From positions 422,155 through 486,154 of the forward strand of contig JXTC01000116.1 in the NCBI GenBank assembly GCA_002914845.1: DNA of 64,000 nucleotides, in the 5' to 3' direction. The translations under genes and the position numbers were made by a program. Source of the stretch: Trema orientale. Lineage: Eukaryota; Streptophyta; Magnoliopsida; Rosales; Cannabaceae. Positions 53,101 to 63,800 of this stretch are shown one piece after another; the stretch's first letter is position 1; each line of letters begins with the position of its first letter. A model generated the notes under the pieces. That model did not search any database. It had not been told where the DNA came from and saw only the letters and a list, made by a program, of their open reading frames with translations.

Positions 53101-54010
53101 TTTGGATAGGGCAGCAATCATCACAGAAAAAGACCTCAACCGAATGGAGGAGGAAGATGCTTCTCAGAGCAATCCATGGCGTCTTTGCACCGTGACACAA
53201 GTCGAGGAAGTGAAATGCATACTAAGACTCCTCCCCATTTGGCTCTGCACAATTCTCTACTCCGTTGTTTTCACACAAATGGCCTCGCTCTTCGTTGAGC
53301 AAGGCGACGCCATGAACACCGACCTCTCTGGCTTCCACATCCCTCCCGCGAGCATGTCAAGCTTCGACATCCTCAGCGTCGCCGCCTTCATCTTCCTCTA
53401 CAGGCGAGTCATCCACCCTCTCACTGCCCGGATAACCAAAAATCCTAAAGGACTCACCGAGCTCCAGAGAATGGGAATAGGCCTTGTCATAGCCATAATG
53501 GCAATGGTTTCAGCTGGAGTTGTTGAGGTGTTTAGGTTAAAGTATGCACAAAAGGACTGTCCTACCAGTGGCAGCTGTACCGGATCATCAAACCCTAGTT
53601 CTCTAAGCATCTTTTGGCAAGTTCCTCAGTACGTTCTAGTAGGAGCTTCAGAGGTTTTTATGTACGTTGGGCAATTGGAGTTCTTTAATAGTCAAGCCCC
53701 AGATGGGTTGAAGAGCTTTGGGAGTGCACTTTGCATGACTTCTATGTCGCTTGGGAACTATGTGAGTAGCTTGTTGGTGACTATTGTGATGAAAATCTCT
53801 ACTCGAGGTGACATGCCTGGTTGGATCCCTGGTAACCTCAACAGGGGTCATTTGGAGAGGTTCTATTTTCTCTTGGCGGCTTTGACCACTGCGGATCTTG
53901 TGGTCTACTTCTTGTGTGCAAAGTGGTACAAGTACACCAAGTTTGAAGGAAGAAATGGAGAAGATGAAAGTTGTAATACCACAATGCTTGCTGCTGAGCT
54001 AAGGGTTTGA
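48827..54010 (+). CDS. NPF7.3: NPF7.3/NRT1.5-like nitrate/potassium transporter
   Basis: Five exons: 48827-48862, 49708-49843, 51023-51240, 52014-52576, 53098-54010; 1866 nt, 621 aa, phases consistent. Arabidopsis NPF7.3 (NRT1.5) sits in the plasma membrane of root pericycle cells and loads nitrate and potassium into the xylem. Seen here: first membrane segment ILVNQGLATLAFFGVGVNLV, then NNVSKWTGTVYLFSLVGAFL, FGADQFDEEDPKEG (conserved NPF loop), SKIAFFSYFYLALNLGSLFS, a central cytosolic loop ending NMLHTEGFKFLDRAA, WRLCTVTQVEEVKCILRLLP, and SSFDILSVAAFIFLYRRV. The proton-coupling ExxER motif of NPF helix 1 is replaced by QGLAT (residues about 60-64), a trait of NPF7.3 rather than damage. Exon 2 has a TAGCAG double acceptor. 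Similarity to NPF7.3 is strong from end to end; NPF7.2 is the next candidate. Confidence 0.93.
49508..49583. repeat. Short tandem duplication in NPF7.3 intron 1
   Basis: ATAAGTGCTCTACATATAAG...GATGAAATTATT is repeated with small changes about 45 bp later. Intron 1 also holds TA and CT microsatellites (about 49618-49665). Confidence 0.6.
50072..50110. repeat. CT microsatellite in NPF7.3 intron 2
   Basis: An almost uninterrupted CT run of nearly 40 bp. Confidence 0.85.
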
Positions 54011-55667
54011 AACTTTGAGTGGGAGCTAGTTTTAAGTGCAAGGCTCGTTCATTTAGGATTGCTTATGGAGTCTTTCCAAGCACCAGAGCACCCGTTTAAT
54101 TAATTGTTTCTAGAAAGCGATGAATACAGAATTTGACGCGAAATTCGCACGTGATTTGCCCCCTAGTTGTAGTTGTTCAAGGACAATCCTTATCGGTTTC
54201 GAATCAAATGGTGTGTCCATCTTTTAAAATGCAAAGAAGTAGAGAGTTTTTGGTGAATACATGCATGATTATGTAGGATAAATAAGTGAAGAAACTAGAG
54301 ATGGAGTAGTACTGGAGGTTATGTCATGCTGATATGGAGTTGTGTCTAAGAGAGTACATGTTAGCGATGAAACTAGAGATGAAATGGAATTTTTTCCATT
54401 TGTCTAAGTGGAGCACATAAAGATATGTTATTTTGTAAGATACTGTAGCTAAGCGCATTAATTTATGTACTATCTTTTATGTAAACTATGATGTAATACC
54501 TTCCACTTCAATAATACTAAGTTGTTATATTCATCATTAAAAGAAGCCAGCTAGCTAGAGTCGCTTCCCTTCTCTCCCTATATATACTCATGGCAAGGCA
54601 ATATACATTTCTGTTATATATATATATATATATATATAGATTATAGTACTTATCTTAGTGAGCATATTCGTATAATTGCTCAATTGGCTGGTCAGTATCG
54701 ATTTTATAACCTCGTGAGGGAGGACGATCGTAAGTGCTGAAAATTGAACAGAGCTTTAAGTATACGCATGCATATAAAAGAAAATTGAAGTAACATATAC
54801 AATTTCTGCAAACCAGACAAAATACGGAAGTATAAACAGTTTATTTAATGCTTTTCTAAGTTCCATGATTACAATTTACGATTATAGATCTAGCGAATTT
54901 CAGAATTTGCAAGATGTTTAATTTTGTTCCACATACTCTTTTTAATTTACCGTGATAATTTTTTTTTGTAAGACAAATTATCTTATCAGTTTCCTTAAAC
55001 TACTAGGAGAAAAGTTTAAAAATTTTAATTTTGTATTTATTCTTTAGGTATATATAATTCTATATAGCCTTAAAAAGAACTACTTCTAAAACTGTTATTA
55101 TGGTCAATAGTCTTCTCTATATTTTATTACAGATCATATACAGTATCTTTTTGGAAAGAATATAATAATGTAGTGATGTGTCTCTGATGTTACCCGACTA
55201 TGATTTTTCTTGAGTGCGGGGCCAAGCTACTGCATATACTTATAATCCGCGTGACGAAAACACGATTCATGATTCATCATCATAGCATTATTTATTCTTG
55301 TGACTAGCTAGAGATTAGACTAGAAAACGATTGAAATTCTGTAATTACTTCAGAAAACATATCTAGAAATTTACAAAATGTCTCAAAAGAGCAAACAATA
55401 AAGTGATTATTAGATCCTTAAAGCAAACGAAATCAGTACAGAATTTCTTAATAATTCATTTAGGTCGTGTTTGATATAAATTCTGAATTAAATATAATAT
55501 TATATTTGATTTATAAATTTTTATATTATATTATTAAATACCACGTTAAAATTTAATATAAATATGAAGAGTATTATCTAATATAAAAAAAATCCATATT
55601 ACACCGTATTAAATGATTTTAACTCTAACATAGTACTATACAAGAAACTTCATTCAAATAATCTTAA
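54011..55667. other. NPF7.3 3' UTR, then intergenic DNA
   Basis: The transcript probably ends near 54500-54530, where TTCAATAATACTAAG offers a polyadenylation context. After that come TA microsatellites (54615-54640) and AT-rich DNA. At 55465-55640 a TAGGTCGTGTTTGATATAAA start looks like a MITE end without a proven partner. Confidence 0.45.
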
Positions 55668-56394
55668 AAGCTTGCAAAACCTTGGTGAACATACCAACAA
55701 CATTCATTGACTCAAATCATTGGAAACAATTGACCAGTCTTACAAAATTAGGCATGTTTGTGGATTATGGTCAGAATTTGGAGGACATCTTCAAGCACGA
55801 CCGATTAATTATATATGTTTGATCGCCTTCGATCTCTAACTGTAGCTATACGCTTGAACGAGGAAAACAATCCAGTTCGTAGAGATGTAACGGCAGTTGT
55901 CAAAAGATGCCCTCATGTTCATAAGCTGTGTTTAGATTTGCCTGTAGTGATGCTACCAGATCACTTATGCCGATTCTCTAGAAATCTCATGAAGCTAACG
56001 CTGAGGCGAACCTCACTTGAGGATGACCCCATGTCAGTGCTAGAAAAACTACCAGATTTAAGGATCCTTCGCCTTGATGAGGATGCTTTCAAGGGGAGTA
56101 AAACGATTTGCCCCCGATCGAGGAGGTTTTCCTCAACATGAGTCTCTTTCGCTTCGTAAACATAAGCATTTGAAAGCGTGGAGGGTTGAGGAATGGGCCT
56201 TGCCTCGTCTTTGTAGTTTGGACATTTATCACTGTGATCAATTACGAGCACTTCCAGATGGATTGAAAGACATTACTTGTCTCAGTGAATTAGAGATCAG
56301 CACGGGGAATAATGGGAATCTTAAAAAGAGGCTGAGCATTGGAGGAGAGGAATTCTACAAAGTTGAGCATGTGCCTTTGCTAAGAATATTTTAG
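55668..56394 (+). pseudogene. NLR disease-resistance pseudogene, LRR part only (RPP8/RPP13-like)
   Basis: Three reading frames in succession encode the C-terminal leucine-rich repeats of a CC-type NLR: VNIPTTFIDSNHWKQLTSL then KLGMFVDYGQNLEDIFKHD; RLRSLTVAIRLNEE, LCLDLPVVMLPDHL, KLPDLRILRLDEDAFKG; and ESLSLRKHKHLKAWRVEEW, CDQLRALPDGLKDITCLSE, ending VEHVPLLRIF. Frame changes fall near 55685, 55815 and 56100. No coiled-coil or NB-ARC domain is in the window, so the gene is both truncated and shifted. The remaining repeats are well conserved, so inactivation is not ancient. Frames and similarity are seen; the subfamily is my judgement. Confidence 0.8.
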
Positions 56395-56779
56395 AAGGTA
56401 CGTACGTACTTTATTAAATTTAAATAATCTAGCAAAATTGGTATGTCAAATCATCCTAATGAAAGCTTAGAAGGAATAATAAGCAATATTGTAATCCTAG
56501 TATACTTTAATTTGTACTTTTTATTTATTTCAGTTATGCATGCATGCAAATTAAGAACGCAGATGTGAATGTCTCAATATATATATATATATATATATTT
56601 TTAACTAGTGTTGAAGATTCGATCACTATGCCTTTTCTTTGATACACGTGCAGCACAAGTATGAGTTGCATATATTTGTCGATCCTTTATTATAAGTTAC
56701 CAAATTTTCTCGTTACATTACTTTTACTTGCAGTGAAATATTTGGTACTTGAGCAATTCGAGTACGTAACGAACGAGCT

Positions 56780-57290
56780 AGGACTTTGCTAAAGCTCCAT
56801 GGTTTGGTTAGTATATATTTTGTGGTTTGTGCTAGCGAGAGTTGCAGTAATTTGGGTCCTTAAATTTGCAGTATTGGTTAATTTGAATTGAACTTGGCTT
56901 TCAAGCATAATTAGTTTGAGTTTGTGAGCTCTTATTTTGGTCGTTCTGTTGAATTTCTTTGATCAATCAACTTCTTTTGGTTTTGGCTTTATTTGTTTTT
57001 ATAATAGATTGGCTGTGTATTTACGCCTAACGTTCTATTCAATATGAATTTAGTTTTGGATATTTTATATTTTTTTTCTGATAGCATTTATTCTTGGGCT
57101 TCTCTCATGCATGGATATAGTAGCTTCCAAAAAGTACTACGTGCCGAAAATTGCTATCAACTTAATGATCTGTTTATTTCCAATTCCATGCACATTGTTT
57201 ACAACCAAATGGCTTGGCTTGGTGGGACTGAGGATAAAATAATAAGAGGCTATAAGGACTAAATGAAGCCATCTACCTATATATATATAT
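56780..57290 (+). repeat. Duplicated block, unit 1
   Basis: Shares with unit 2 (57680-58200) a colinear series of words, including AACTTGGCTTTCAAGCAT, GAGCTCTTATTTT, AATTTAGTTTTGGA-like, GGCTTCTCTC and TGGTGGGACTGAGGATAAAA, in the same order and orientation. About 500 bp, roughly 75-80% alike with indels. No reading frame of note. It follows the NLR pseudogene and may be the old 3' flank of that gene cluster. Confidence 0.75.
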
Positions 57291-57304
57291 GGGTTTGGTT
57301 TAAA

Positions 57305-57458
57305 GGTCACAGTTGTAGTCCTCTCGAGGAGACCGGTCCCGTTCATGTTTTAGCTAACACATGTCATATTTTAACTAATCTGTGTTGGCCAGAACATGAC
57401 CTGTGTTGGTCAAAACATGAACGGGACTGGTCCCGTAAGCGGGACTACATCCTTGCCC
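57305..57458. mobile_element. MULE-type MITE with perfect 9-bp duplication
   Basis: 154 bp, inverted ends of about 55 bp: left GGTCACAGTTGTAGTCCTCT, right (inverted) GGGCAAGGATGTAGTCCCGC, both then carrying GGTCCCGTTCATGTTTT-type words. Flanked by identical TGGTTTAAA at 57296-57304 and 57459-57467. It has no relative elsewhere in the window and sits at the edge of duplicated block 1. Confidence 0.8.
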
Positions 57459-57679
57459 TGGTTTAAATGGTTACAACAATATTTACCCATAGATAGTTAC
57501 AATAGTTTAAGCCATTAGATCTATATTCTACGGTGGTGATTAGTTTGGTGGTTGGCCAAAAATATTTAATGCTATTTATCACTATCAAAAAAATTTAATA
57601 TTATCACTACTTTTTTTAGTATCCATTCATGGTCACAAAAAAATTATAACCATTGAGAAGTCCTTTATATATATTGGTA

Positions 57680-58200
57680 TATCTATCACAGCATGTGCCA
57701 GCGAGAGTACGTTGCAGAAGTAATTTGGGCCCTTTTACGGTACTGGTTTGAATTCAACTTGGCTTTCAAGCATTGAGAAATTTATAATTAGTTTGGGTTT
57801 GCGATGAGCTCTTATTTTTGTCGTTCCGTTGAATTTAGAGCTTTGCTTTGTTCAATCAACTTATTTTGTTTTTGGTTTTATTTTTCTATAATGGATTGAT
57901 TGTGCATTTACGCTTGTCCTTATATTGCATTTGAATTTAATTTTGGACATTTATTATGTACTTTTAGGCTTCTCTCGTGGATATCTCTTCTAAAAAATAG
58001 TATTTTGTATTATAGCAGAAAATTGCCAAAAACTGCAATAAATTTAGCATCAACCTCCAAAAACTGCTACTCGACACAATTGACATGTTTATTTCCTAGC
58101 ATTTTGCTGACAAACAAATGGCTTTGCCTAATTTGCCATGGTGGGACTGAGGATAAAATAATAAGGTGATAAAGGAGCCACCTATACATATATATATACA
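57680..58200 (+). repeat. Duplicated block, unit 2
   Basis: Partner of 56780-57290. Contains AACTTGGCTTTCAAGCAT, GCGATGAGCTCTTATTTTTG, TAATGGATTGATTGTGCATT and GGTGGGACTGAGGATAAAAT. The two units are separated by about 390 bp that includes the MITE. Confidence 0.75.
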
Positions 58201-58901
58201 CATTTATTTTTCCTTTCTTAAATGAACTGAAGCTGAAGTGTTTTTTAGCTAATTTGTACGCTAGTAAGCTAGATTAAGCTCAATTGGTATGATGCATGTA
58301 GGAGCGTGACACTATTGCATCAAAGGCATATACCGATGTACCATACGGGATTAGTCACTGCGGATGGCAATTGGCCAATTGCAGAGCGTTGTGGAGTGTC
58401 GTACACCACAACAAAGATAAGAGACGACAAAAAATGGGCAACTCTTTTTCTTTTCTTGTTTTTTTGTTTTTAAATTTTCTCATTTAAGTAATATAAATCC
58501 ACGTAATAATCCATTTATTTATAGTAATTCCAACTATTCTTAGAAATGAAAAATGATATTTTTTTGTCAATTGTTCTTACACCGCTGCTTAAAACTGAGA
58601 TATATGCCTACAAATTTTCACATGAGTCATGACCTGCCCAAAGTCCAAATCAAAGCCATGGCAAACGACATACCTGTGAGAGACAAAAAGCGTGTCGTAT
58701 ATCATTGCTGATTCAACTCTTAGCCTGGTAAAAGTTTTACGTCGTATATAGAATCTGAATAGCCGAATTACCTTAGTACCCCTTCCCCGACACCAAAATT
58801 TCAGTGGAACCCAACTCGACAAGAGGACGAAAGATCTCACGACTTGCTCCTCTTCCTCATCATCAGAGTGAGAGAGGCACTTTTTCCAGTCCGAGTCGAC
58901 C
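58201..58901 (+). promoter_or_regulatory. Upstream region and leader of COX10/PPR
   Basis: From about 58600 the sequence loses its AT bias, and the last 130 bp before the ATG at 58902 are the likely leader. No TATA box is evident, usual for a housekeeping organelle-assembly gene. The minus-strand 160-codon frame across this area is a shadow of the Ser/Pro-rich exon. The rest holds nothing recognised. Confidence 0.4.
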
Positions 58902-59224
58902 ATGTGGAGAAACTCACTGAGTTTCTCTTCGAAACTCGTCACCTCCTCCCGCAAGGTCCACCCTTCTCCTTCTTCTTCTCTTTCCTCTGCTGCAGAAAAC
59001 GGCGTCGTTCGATCCCTCTCCCACTCTCTCCCATCCCCGTCTCCCTCGCCTTCCGTTGAAGAATCAGTCAAATTAGGGTTTCAGCGATCCTCCTATGGAG
59101 TTCGAGAAGCTTCGGGTGCCGCCGTCGATTTCTCGTCCTTGGCCGTCTCCAAAGCTAGAGACGCTTCCGACTTGGCTCGCCACTACGGCCGCTGCTACTG
59201 GGACCTCTCCAAAGCTCGTCTCAG
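58902..59224 (+). CDS. COX10: COX10 (mitochondrial heme O synthase), exon 1
   Basis: COX10 farnesylates protoheme to heme O in the inner mitochondrial membrane for cytochrome c oxidase. This exon encodes 107 codons plus 2 nt: a presequence-like start MWRNSLSFSSKLVTSSRKVH (basic, Ser-rich, no early acids), a Ser/Pro-rich stretch, and LARHYGRCYWDLSKARL, which matches the start of the mature enzyme (Arabidopsis HYARCYWELSKAKLS, from memory). The donor AG/GTACTA follows. The enzyme's transmembrane core, from VATSGTG onward, is not found downstream to the window end; it must lie past 64000 or be lost. The intervening DNA holds a PPR frame and a LINE. Naming is confident for such a short piece because the match spans the conserved border. 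Confidence 0.75.
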
Positions 59225-61823
59225 GTACTATACGGTCTTCGAAATATTCAGATTTGTTTATGTGTGATACTATCGTAATTTAGAATTTTAATTTCTGGGT
59301 TTTGTACTTGTTTGAATGATTGATTCTGGGTCTGGGCTATTTTTCTTCTCTGATTGTCAATTGTACGGAAGATTTTGGACATTTGTAAAGTGGTTAAGGA
59401 AAATAGGGACTTTGCTTTTGAAATTTTGAATATTTTTTGTTTATTATGGTTTGTTTATGTGGTTTATCTGAGGTCTGTGCTAGTACTTTACAGCATGGTT
59501 GGGAGTTGTCCATTAGTTGAATGTATAAGCTAGCTGCTTTTTGCATCTTTTGAAAGAAAACTGTGACACTAATTTTGGCTTATAATTTTGGTTATAAAGT
59601 GTTAATGAGTGATTGCTGACCGCATCGAATTCATTATTGGCTCTCATCCTTTTGTATTGCGGACTCTGTTCCTAACTTGACATCGTTTGCGGCCCCCTAC
59701 TGACTACTTGATCATTGAAATATATTTCGTACTTTTCTGTAAATTCTAGAAACGTGGGAACGAATAACGACTTCCCTTTGAATCCCGATGTTCGTTACTT
59801 GGTACGCTTGATCCAGTCCTGCAACACCCACCATTTTATACATCAAGGAAAGCAACTCCACCTTCTTTTTCTCAAGAACGGGCTTCTGGAATGTGATGTT
59901 ACAATCGGAAACCGCCTTTTACAAATGTATGTGAGGTGCAGCATCATGAGCGATGCACATGCCCTGTTCGAGGAAATGCCCCTTAGAAACTGTTTTTCTT
60001 GGAATACCATGATCGAAGGCTACATGAAATCTGGGGATTGTATGAAGTCACTAGAGTTGTTTAAGAGCATGCCTGAAAGAAATGAGTTCTCTTGGAATGT
60101 AATCATTACAGGGTTTACAAAGATGGGTTGGCTAGATACTGCTCGAAGTTTGTTTGATGAAATGCCTTGGAAAAATGGTGTTGCTTGGACTTCAATAATT
60201 CATGGGTATGCTCAAAATGGGCATAAAAAGGATGCATTAAGACTCTTTAAGCATTTGAGTTCAAACACTTTGGATGTGTCATATGGAGATAAGTTTGTAT
60301 TGGCCACAGTTATTGGCGTTTGTACTGATTTGGTTGCTCTTGGTTGTGGCAAGCAGATCCATGCTCGAATTGTGATTGATAAAGTGGAGGTTGACTCGGC
60401 TTTAGCTAGTTCATTGATCAATTTCTATGGTAAGTGTGGGGACTTGGATAGTGCAAATCACGTTCTGAGTATTACAAAGGAACCAGATGACTACTCTCAA
60501 TCAGCATTGATAGTAAGTTATGCAAAGTTTGGTAGAATGAGTGATGCAAGACGAATTTTCAATTTGAAAAATAATCCAAGTTGTGCATTATGGAATTCAA
60601 TAATATCAGGATATGTTTGCAACAATGAAAACCTTGCAGCATTAATTATCTTTAATGAGATGAGGGCTAATGGTGTTCAAGGTGACTTCTTAACTCTTGT
60701 GAGTGTTTTGAGTGCCTGTAGTATCTTAGGCATCCTTTTACATGCTAAACAATTACACACACGTGCTTGCAAAGTTGGGATGATTTTTGACATTATTGTT
60801 GCTGGTTCTCTTCTTGATGCGTACTCAAAATGTGGCGGTCTTGATGATGCTTGCAAATTATTTAGTGAGCTGAAGGCCTTTGACACAATATTGCTGAATT
60901 GTATGATCACTGTGTATTCAAATAGTGGAAGAATTGAGGAAGCAAAACAGATCTTCAAGAAAATGCCTATGAAAAGCTTAATATCTTGGAATTCAATGAT
61001 AGCAGGTCTTTGCCAAAATGGCTGTCCAATCGAAGCTTTAGATCTCTTCCAGGAGATGAATAAACTGGATCTGAAAATGGACAAGTTTAGCCTAGCTAGT
61101 GCAATCAGTGCATGTGCTGGTATCTCGTCACTTGAATTTGGTGAACAGGTGTTTGCCAGAGCAATCATTATTGGACTTGAATGCGATGAAATCATTTCTA
61201 GTTCTGTTCTTGATTTTTATTGCAAGTGTGGTCTAGTTGAAAATGGACGAAAAGTATTTGATAGAATGGTGAAGTGTGATGAAGTTCCATGGAATTCAAT
61301 GTTAATGGGTTATGCTACAAATGGTCATGGACTTGAAGCACTAGAACTTTTCAACGAAATGCTGCAGGCTGGTGTGACTCCGAATGCTATAACGTTTACA
61401 GGTGTTTTGTCTGCCTGTGATCATTGTGGACTGATTAAAGAGGGAAGAAGATGGTTTTACACGATGAAGTCGGACTATCATATTGCTCCATGCATTGAAC
61501 ACTATGCTTGCATGATAGATCTTTTCTCCCGTGCAGGGTGTATTGATGAAGCAAAGAATATGATTGAACAAATGCCTTTTAAGGCAGACGTCAGCATGTT
61601 GTCATCAGTTTTGAGAGGCTGTATGGCGACTGGAGACAAGACTTTTGGAAAGAAAATGGCAGAACAAATTATTGAGCTTGATTCTGCTAACTCAGGTGCT
61701 TACGTTCAGCTATCTAACATATTTGCCTCATATGGGGAGTGGGAAGGATCAGCGGAAGTTAGAAAGTTGATGAGACACAAAGGAATACAAAAGAATCCTG
61801 GTTGCAGCTGGTCTGATTGTTAA
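58902..61823 (+). CDS. PPR protein (At1g77010-like, PLS-E class) with start exon borrowed from COX10
   Basis: Proposed join 58902-59224 + 59750-61823: 2397 nt, 798 aa. PPR proteins bind organelle RNA; the E-class C-terminus usually serves C-to-U editing. The 2.07-kb exon encodes about 690 residues from NPDVRYLVRLIQSC to NPGCSWSDC with many PPR motifs (FSWNTMIEGYMKSGDCMKS, SWNVIITGFTKMGWLDTA, PWNSMLMGYATNGHGLEAL) and an E-like end; no DYW domain. It is colinear with Arabidopsis At1g77010 as I recall it. The frame upstream has a stop at 59709 and no ATG before 59925, which is 57 codons into conserved sequence. An acceptor (TTTTCTGTAAATTCTAG, 59733-59749) opens it in the phase left by COX10 exon 1, making the junction codon AGA. 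The frame and signals are seen; the splice itself is inferred. Alternative: an unseen start exon, or a pseudogene that has lost its ATG. Confidence 0.7.
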
Positions 61824-62666
61824 ACAAGAAACTTTGGGGGCAGTCGGGCAGCATTTTTGTCTGACTAAAGGAACTTGTAGGGCCTTCTTTGATGCCAGAG
61901 AATGTCTCTGTTTTCTTTTACTTCACTGTCGTGACTTTATGGAAATTACTTTGCTAGTATGCGAAAGAATGTTCTTTCCAAGATGCAAATGGAAAAGGAG
62001 GCTTATTTGGATAATGTGGACATAATATGCTGCATCACCCAACCTAGTGAGTTCAAAACTCGGGCCCTGTTGAGCATGATCAATGCCTCTTGCAACTTGT
62101 ATGACCTCTCAAAATTAGAGCAAACTATTCTTCTTTTTTTACTACCTGTAAATTGAAATCTGTTTACTGAGATGCAAATATTTCCCAGCTCATTAACCAA
62201 AGTAGTCTTATTTTTAGTTATATCTGAATAATATCTGGAGGCATATATTATATGTAAATGATGTGGCCTTTTTAAGAATGTCTATAATGGCTTTTTAGAA
62301 GTTTGTTTGGCTTGTGTTTGTGTGATCCCTGTTGTTTGTTAAGCATATTGGTGGACAAGGGTCTTATGTCAGGTTTGAAGTTAGTCTTAGTCCTGTAGTG
62401 AAAGGTCCCATTTAGATTTGAAGCTCGTTTTATGTAAGTTCTGTAGTGAAAGGTCCCATTCACATTTGAAGCTCGTTGTATGTAGATATCATACGAGTCT
62501 TGACAACTGTTTCTTACGGATAATATCTGTTGAGGTTTTATAGAAATTGTTACCATAAATAGGGATTGAACCTTCTCAGAAGAGTTTGAACTCTTGAGGA
62601 TAAACCAGTATATGAAAACACTTGGCCACAGCAAAAACTCACGAGTCATAACTATGACATCTGATC
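61824..62666 (+). other. PPR 3' UTR and intergenic DNA
   Basis: After the TAA at 61821-61823 comes about 340 bp of moderate GC that looks like a 3' UTR. At 62390-62475 the phrase GTAGTGAAAGGTCCCATT occurs twice, 50 bp apart, each followed by ATTTGAAGCTCGTT. No COX10 exon is seen. Confidence 0.5.
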
Positions 62667-63800
62667 AGTGCTTTCATATTGCATTTGAGCAAGTATGGGC
62701 ATCTCATTAGTGCTTTCATATTGCATTTGAGCAAGTATGGGCTTAATACAAATGATTGGGACGCGACAGTGGCGGGCAGAGTGACTCCCTTGGACAACCA
62801 TTTATTCTCTCTACGATAAGTTTCTTCAACTGGTGACCTTTAAAGTAGGAAAGCGTACAACGATCAGATTTTGGGAAGACAAATGGGTAAGACGAGATTC
62901 CTTTGCAGCAGTTTTCCCTTCTTTATACAGACTGTCCTCTCACAAAGGAAGATTTATTTCAGAGTTTTTTGAAAGTTCAGCTACAGACCCTACTGACGCT
63001 AATAGTTGGAATTTTCATTTCTGGAGGAACTTGAGTGACAGAGAAGTCCCTCAATTACTAAGCTTCTTTCTCGCTTGAAATCTGTTAGTATCAATCCTAA
63101 TGTCGAAGATAGGAGAATCTAGATGGAAGATCCATCGGGAGTCTTCTCCTACAAATCAGCTTTTGTTTACTTGAGTAGTGGTTTTACTACTGTTTTTCCT
63201 ATTCCTTCTAACACTATTTGGAAAGCCCAAGTCCCTTCAAAAATTAAGGTGTTTGCTTGGTTGCTAAACTTGAATAAGTTGAGCACTCATGATGTTCTTC
63301 AGAAAAGAAGACCTTTCCACTCTTTATCCCCTAGCTGGTGTACTCTACGCAAAAAGCATGGTGAATCTTTGAATCATCTGTTTCTACATTGTGAGTTCTT
63401 AACAAGGCTGTGGCTTTATATCCTGAAGGAGTTTGGAAGGAGCTGGTTAATTACAAGGTCCTGTCTAGACTTACTTCAACTTGAGCATAGTTTCCACGTA
63501 AACAAAAGAGCTAAAATCCTTTGGGAGGTGGCTGCTCTAACTGGTTTTTGGGCTATTTGGTTGGAAAGAAATAAGAGAATTTTTGAGGGGAGTGAAGAAT
63601 GTGCGGATTTGCTGTGCGATAGAGTTAGGTACTGGGTAGCTATTTGGTTACATGATGTAAAAGATTTCAATAGTCTTCCGTTCTCAGTTATGGTAAGGGA
63701 TTGGAGTCCTTTGTTGTAATCTCTGTTTCCTGTGGATAGCCTATCCACTTTGTAACAGTTTTTCATTATTAATATAATTTTCGTTTCTTATCAAAAAAAT
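62667..63800 (+). mobile_element. 5'-truncated L1-type LINE
   Basis: Plus-strand remnants of the ORF2 C-terminus: SKYGLNTNDWDATVAGRV, PWTTIYSLYDKFLQLVTF, VGKRTTIRFWEDKW, then, after a frameshift near 63070 and an in-frame TAG at about 63120, MEDPSGVFSYKSAF, KAQVPSKIKVFAWLLNLNKL and ESLNHLFLHCEF (zf-RVT domain). The first cysteine pair of the zinc motif reads CTLR instead of CxxC. It ends TTAATATAATTTTCGTTTC followed by TTATCAAAAAAA, the usual plant L1 3' end. The reverse transcriptase and endonuclease domains are missing. Its first 75 bp contain a 42-bp tandem repeat (62667-62708, 62709-62750). Inactive. Confidence 0.82.

Noticed and set aside
58270-58345. SINE-like AGCTCAATTGG
   Set aside because: No B box or tail.
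58589-59071. 160-codon minus-strand frame opposite COX10 exon 1
   Set aside because: Its Glu/Gly/Arg-rich text is the mirror of the Ser/Pro-rich COX10 exon; no family similarity.
59715-59924. Start of the PPR protein at 59715
   Set aside because: That codon is TTG, right after a stop; no evidence for non-ATG initiation, and splicing explains it better.
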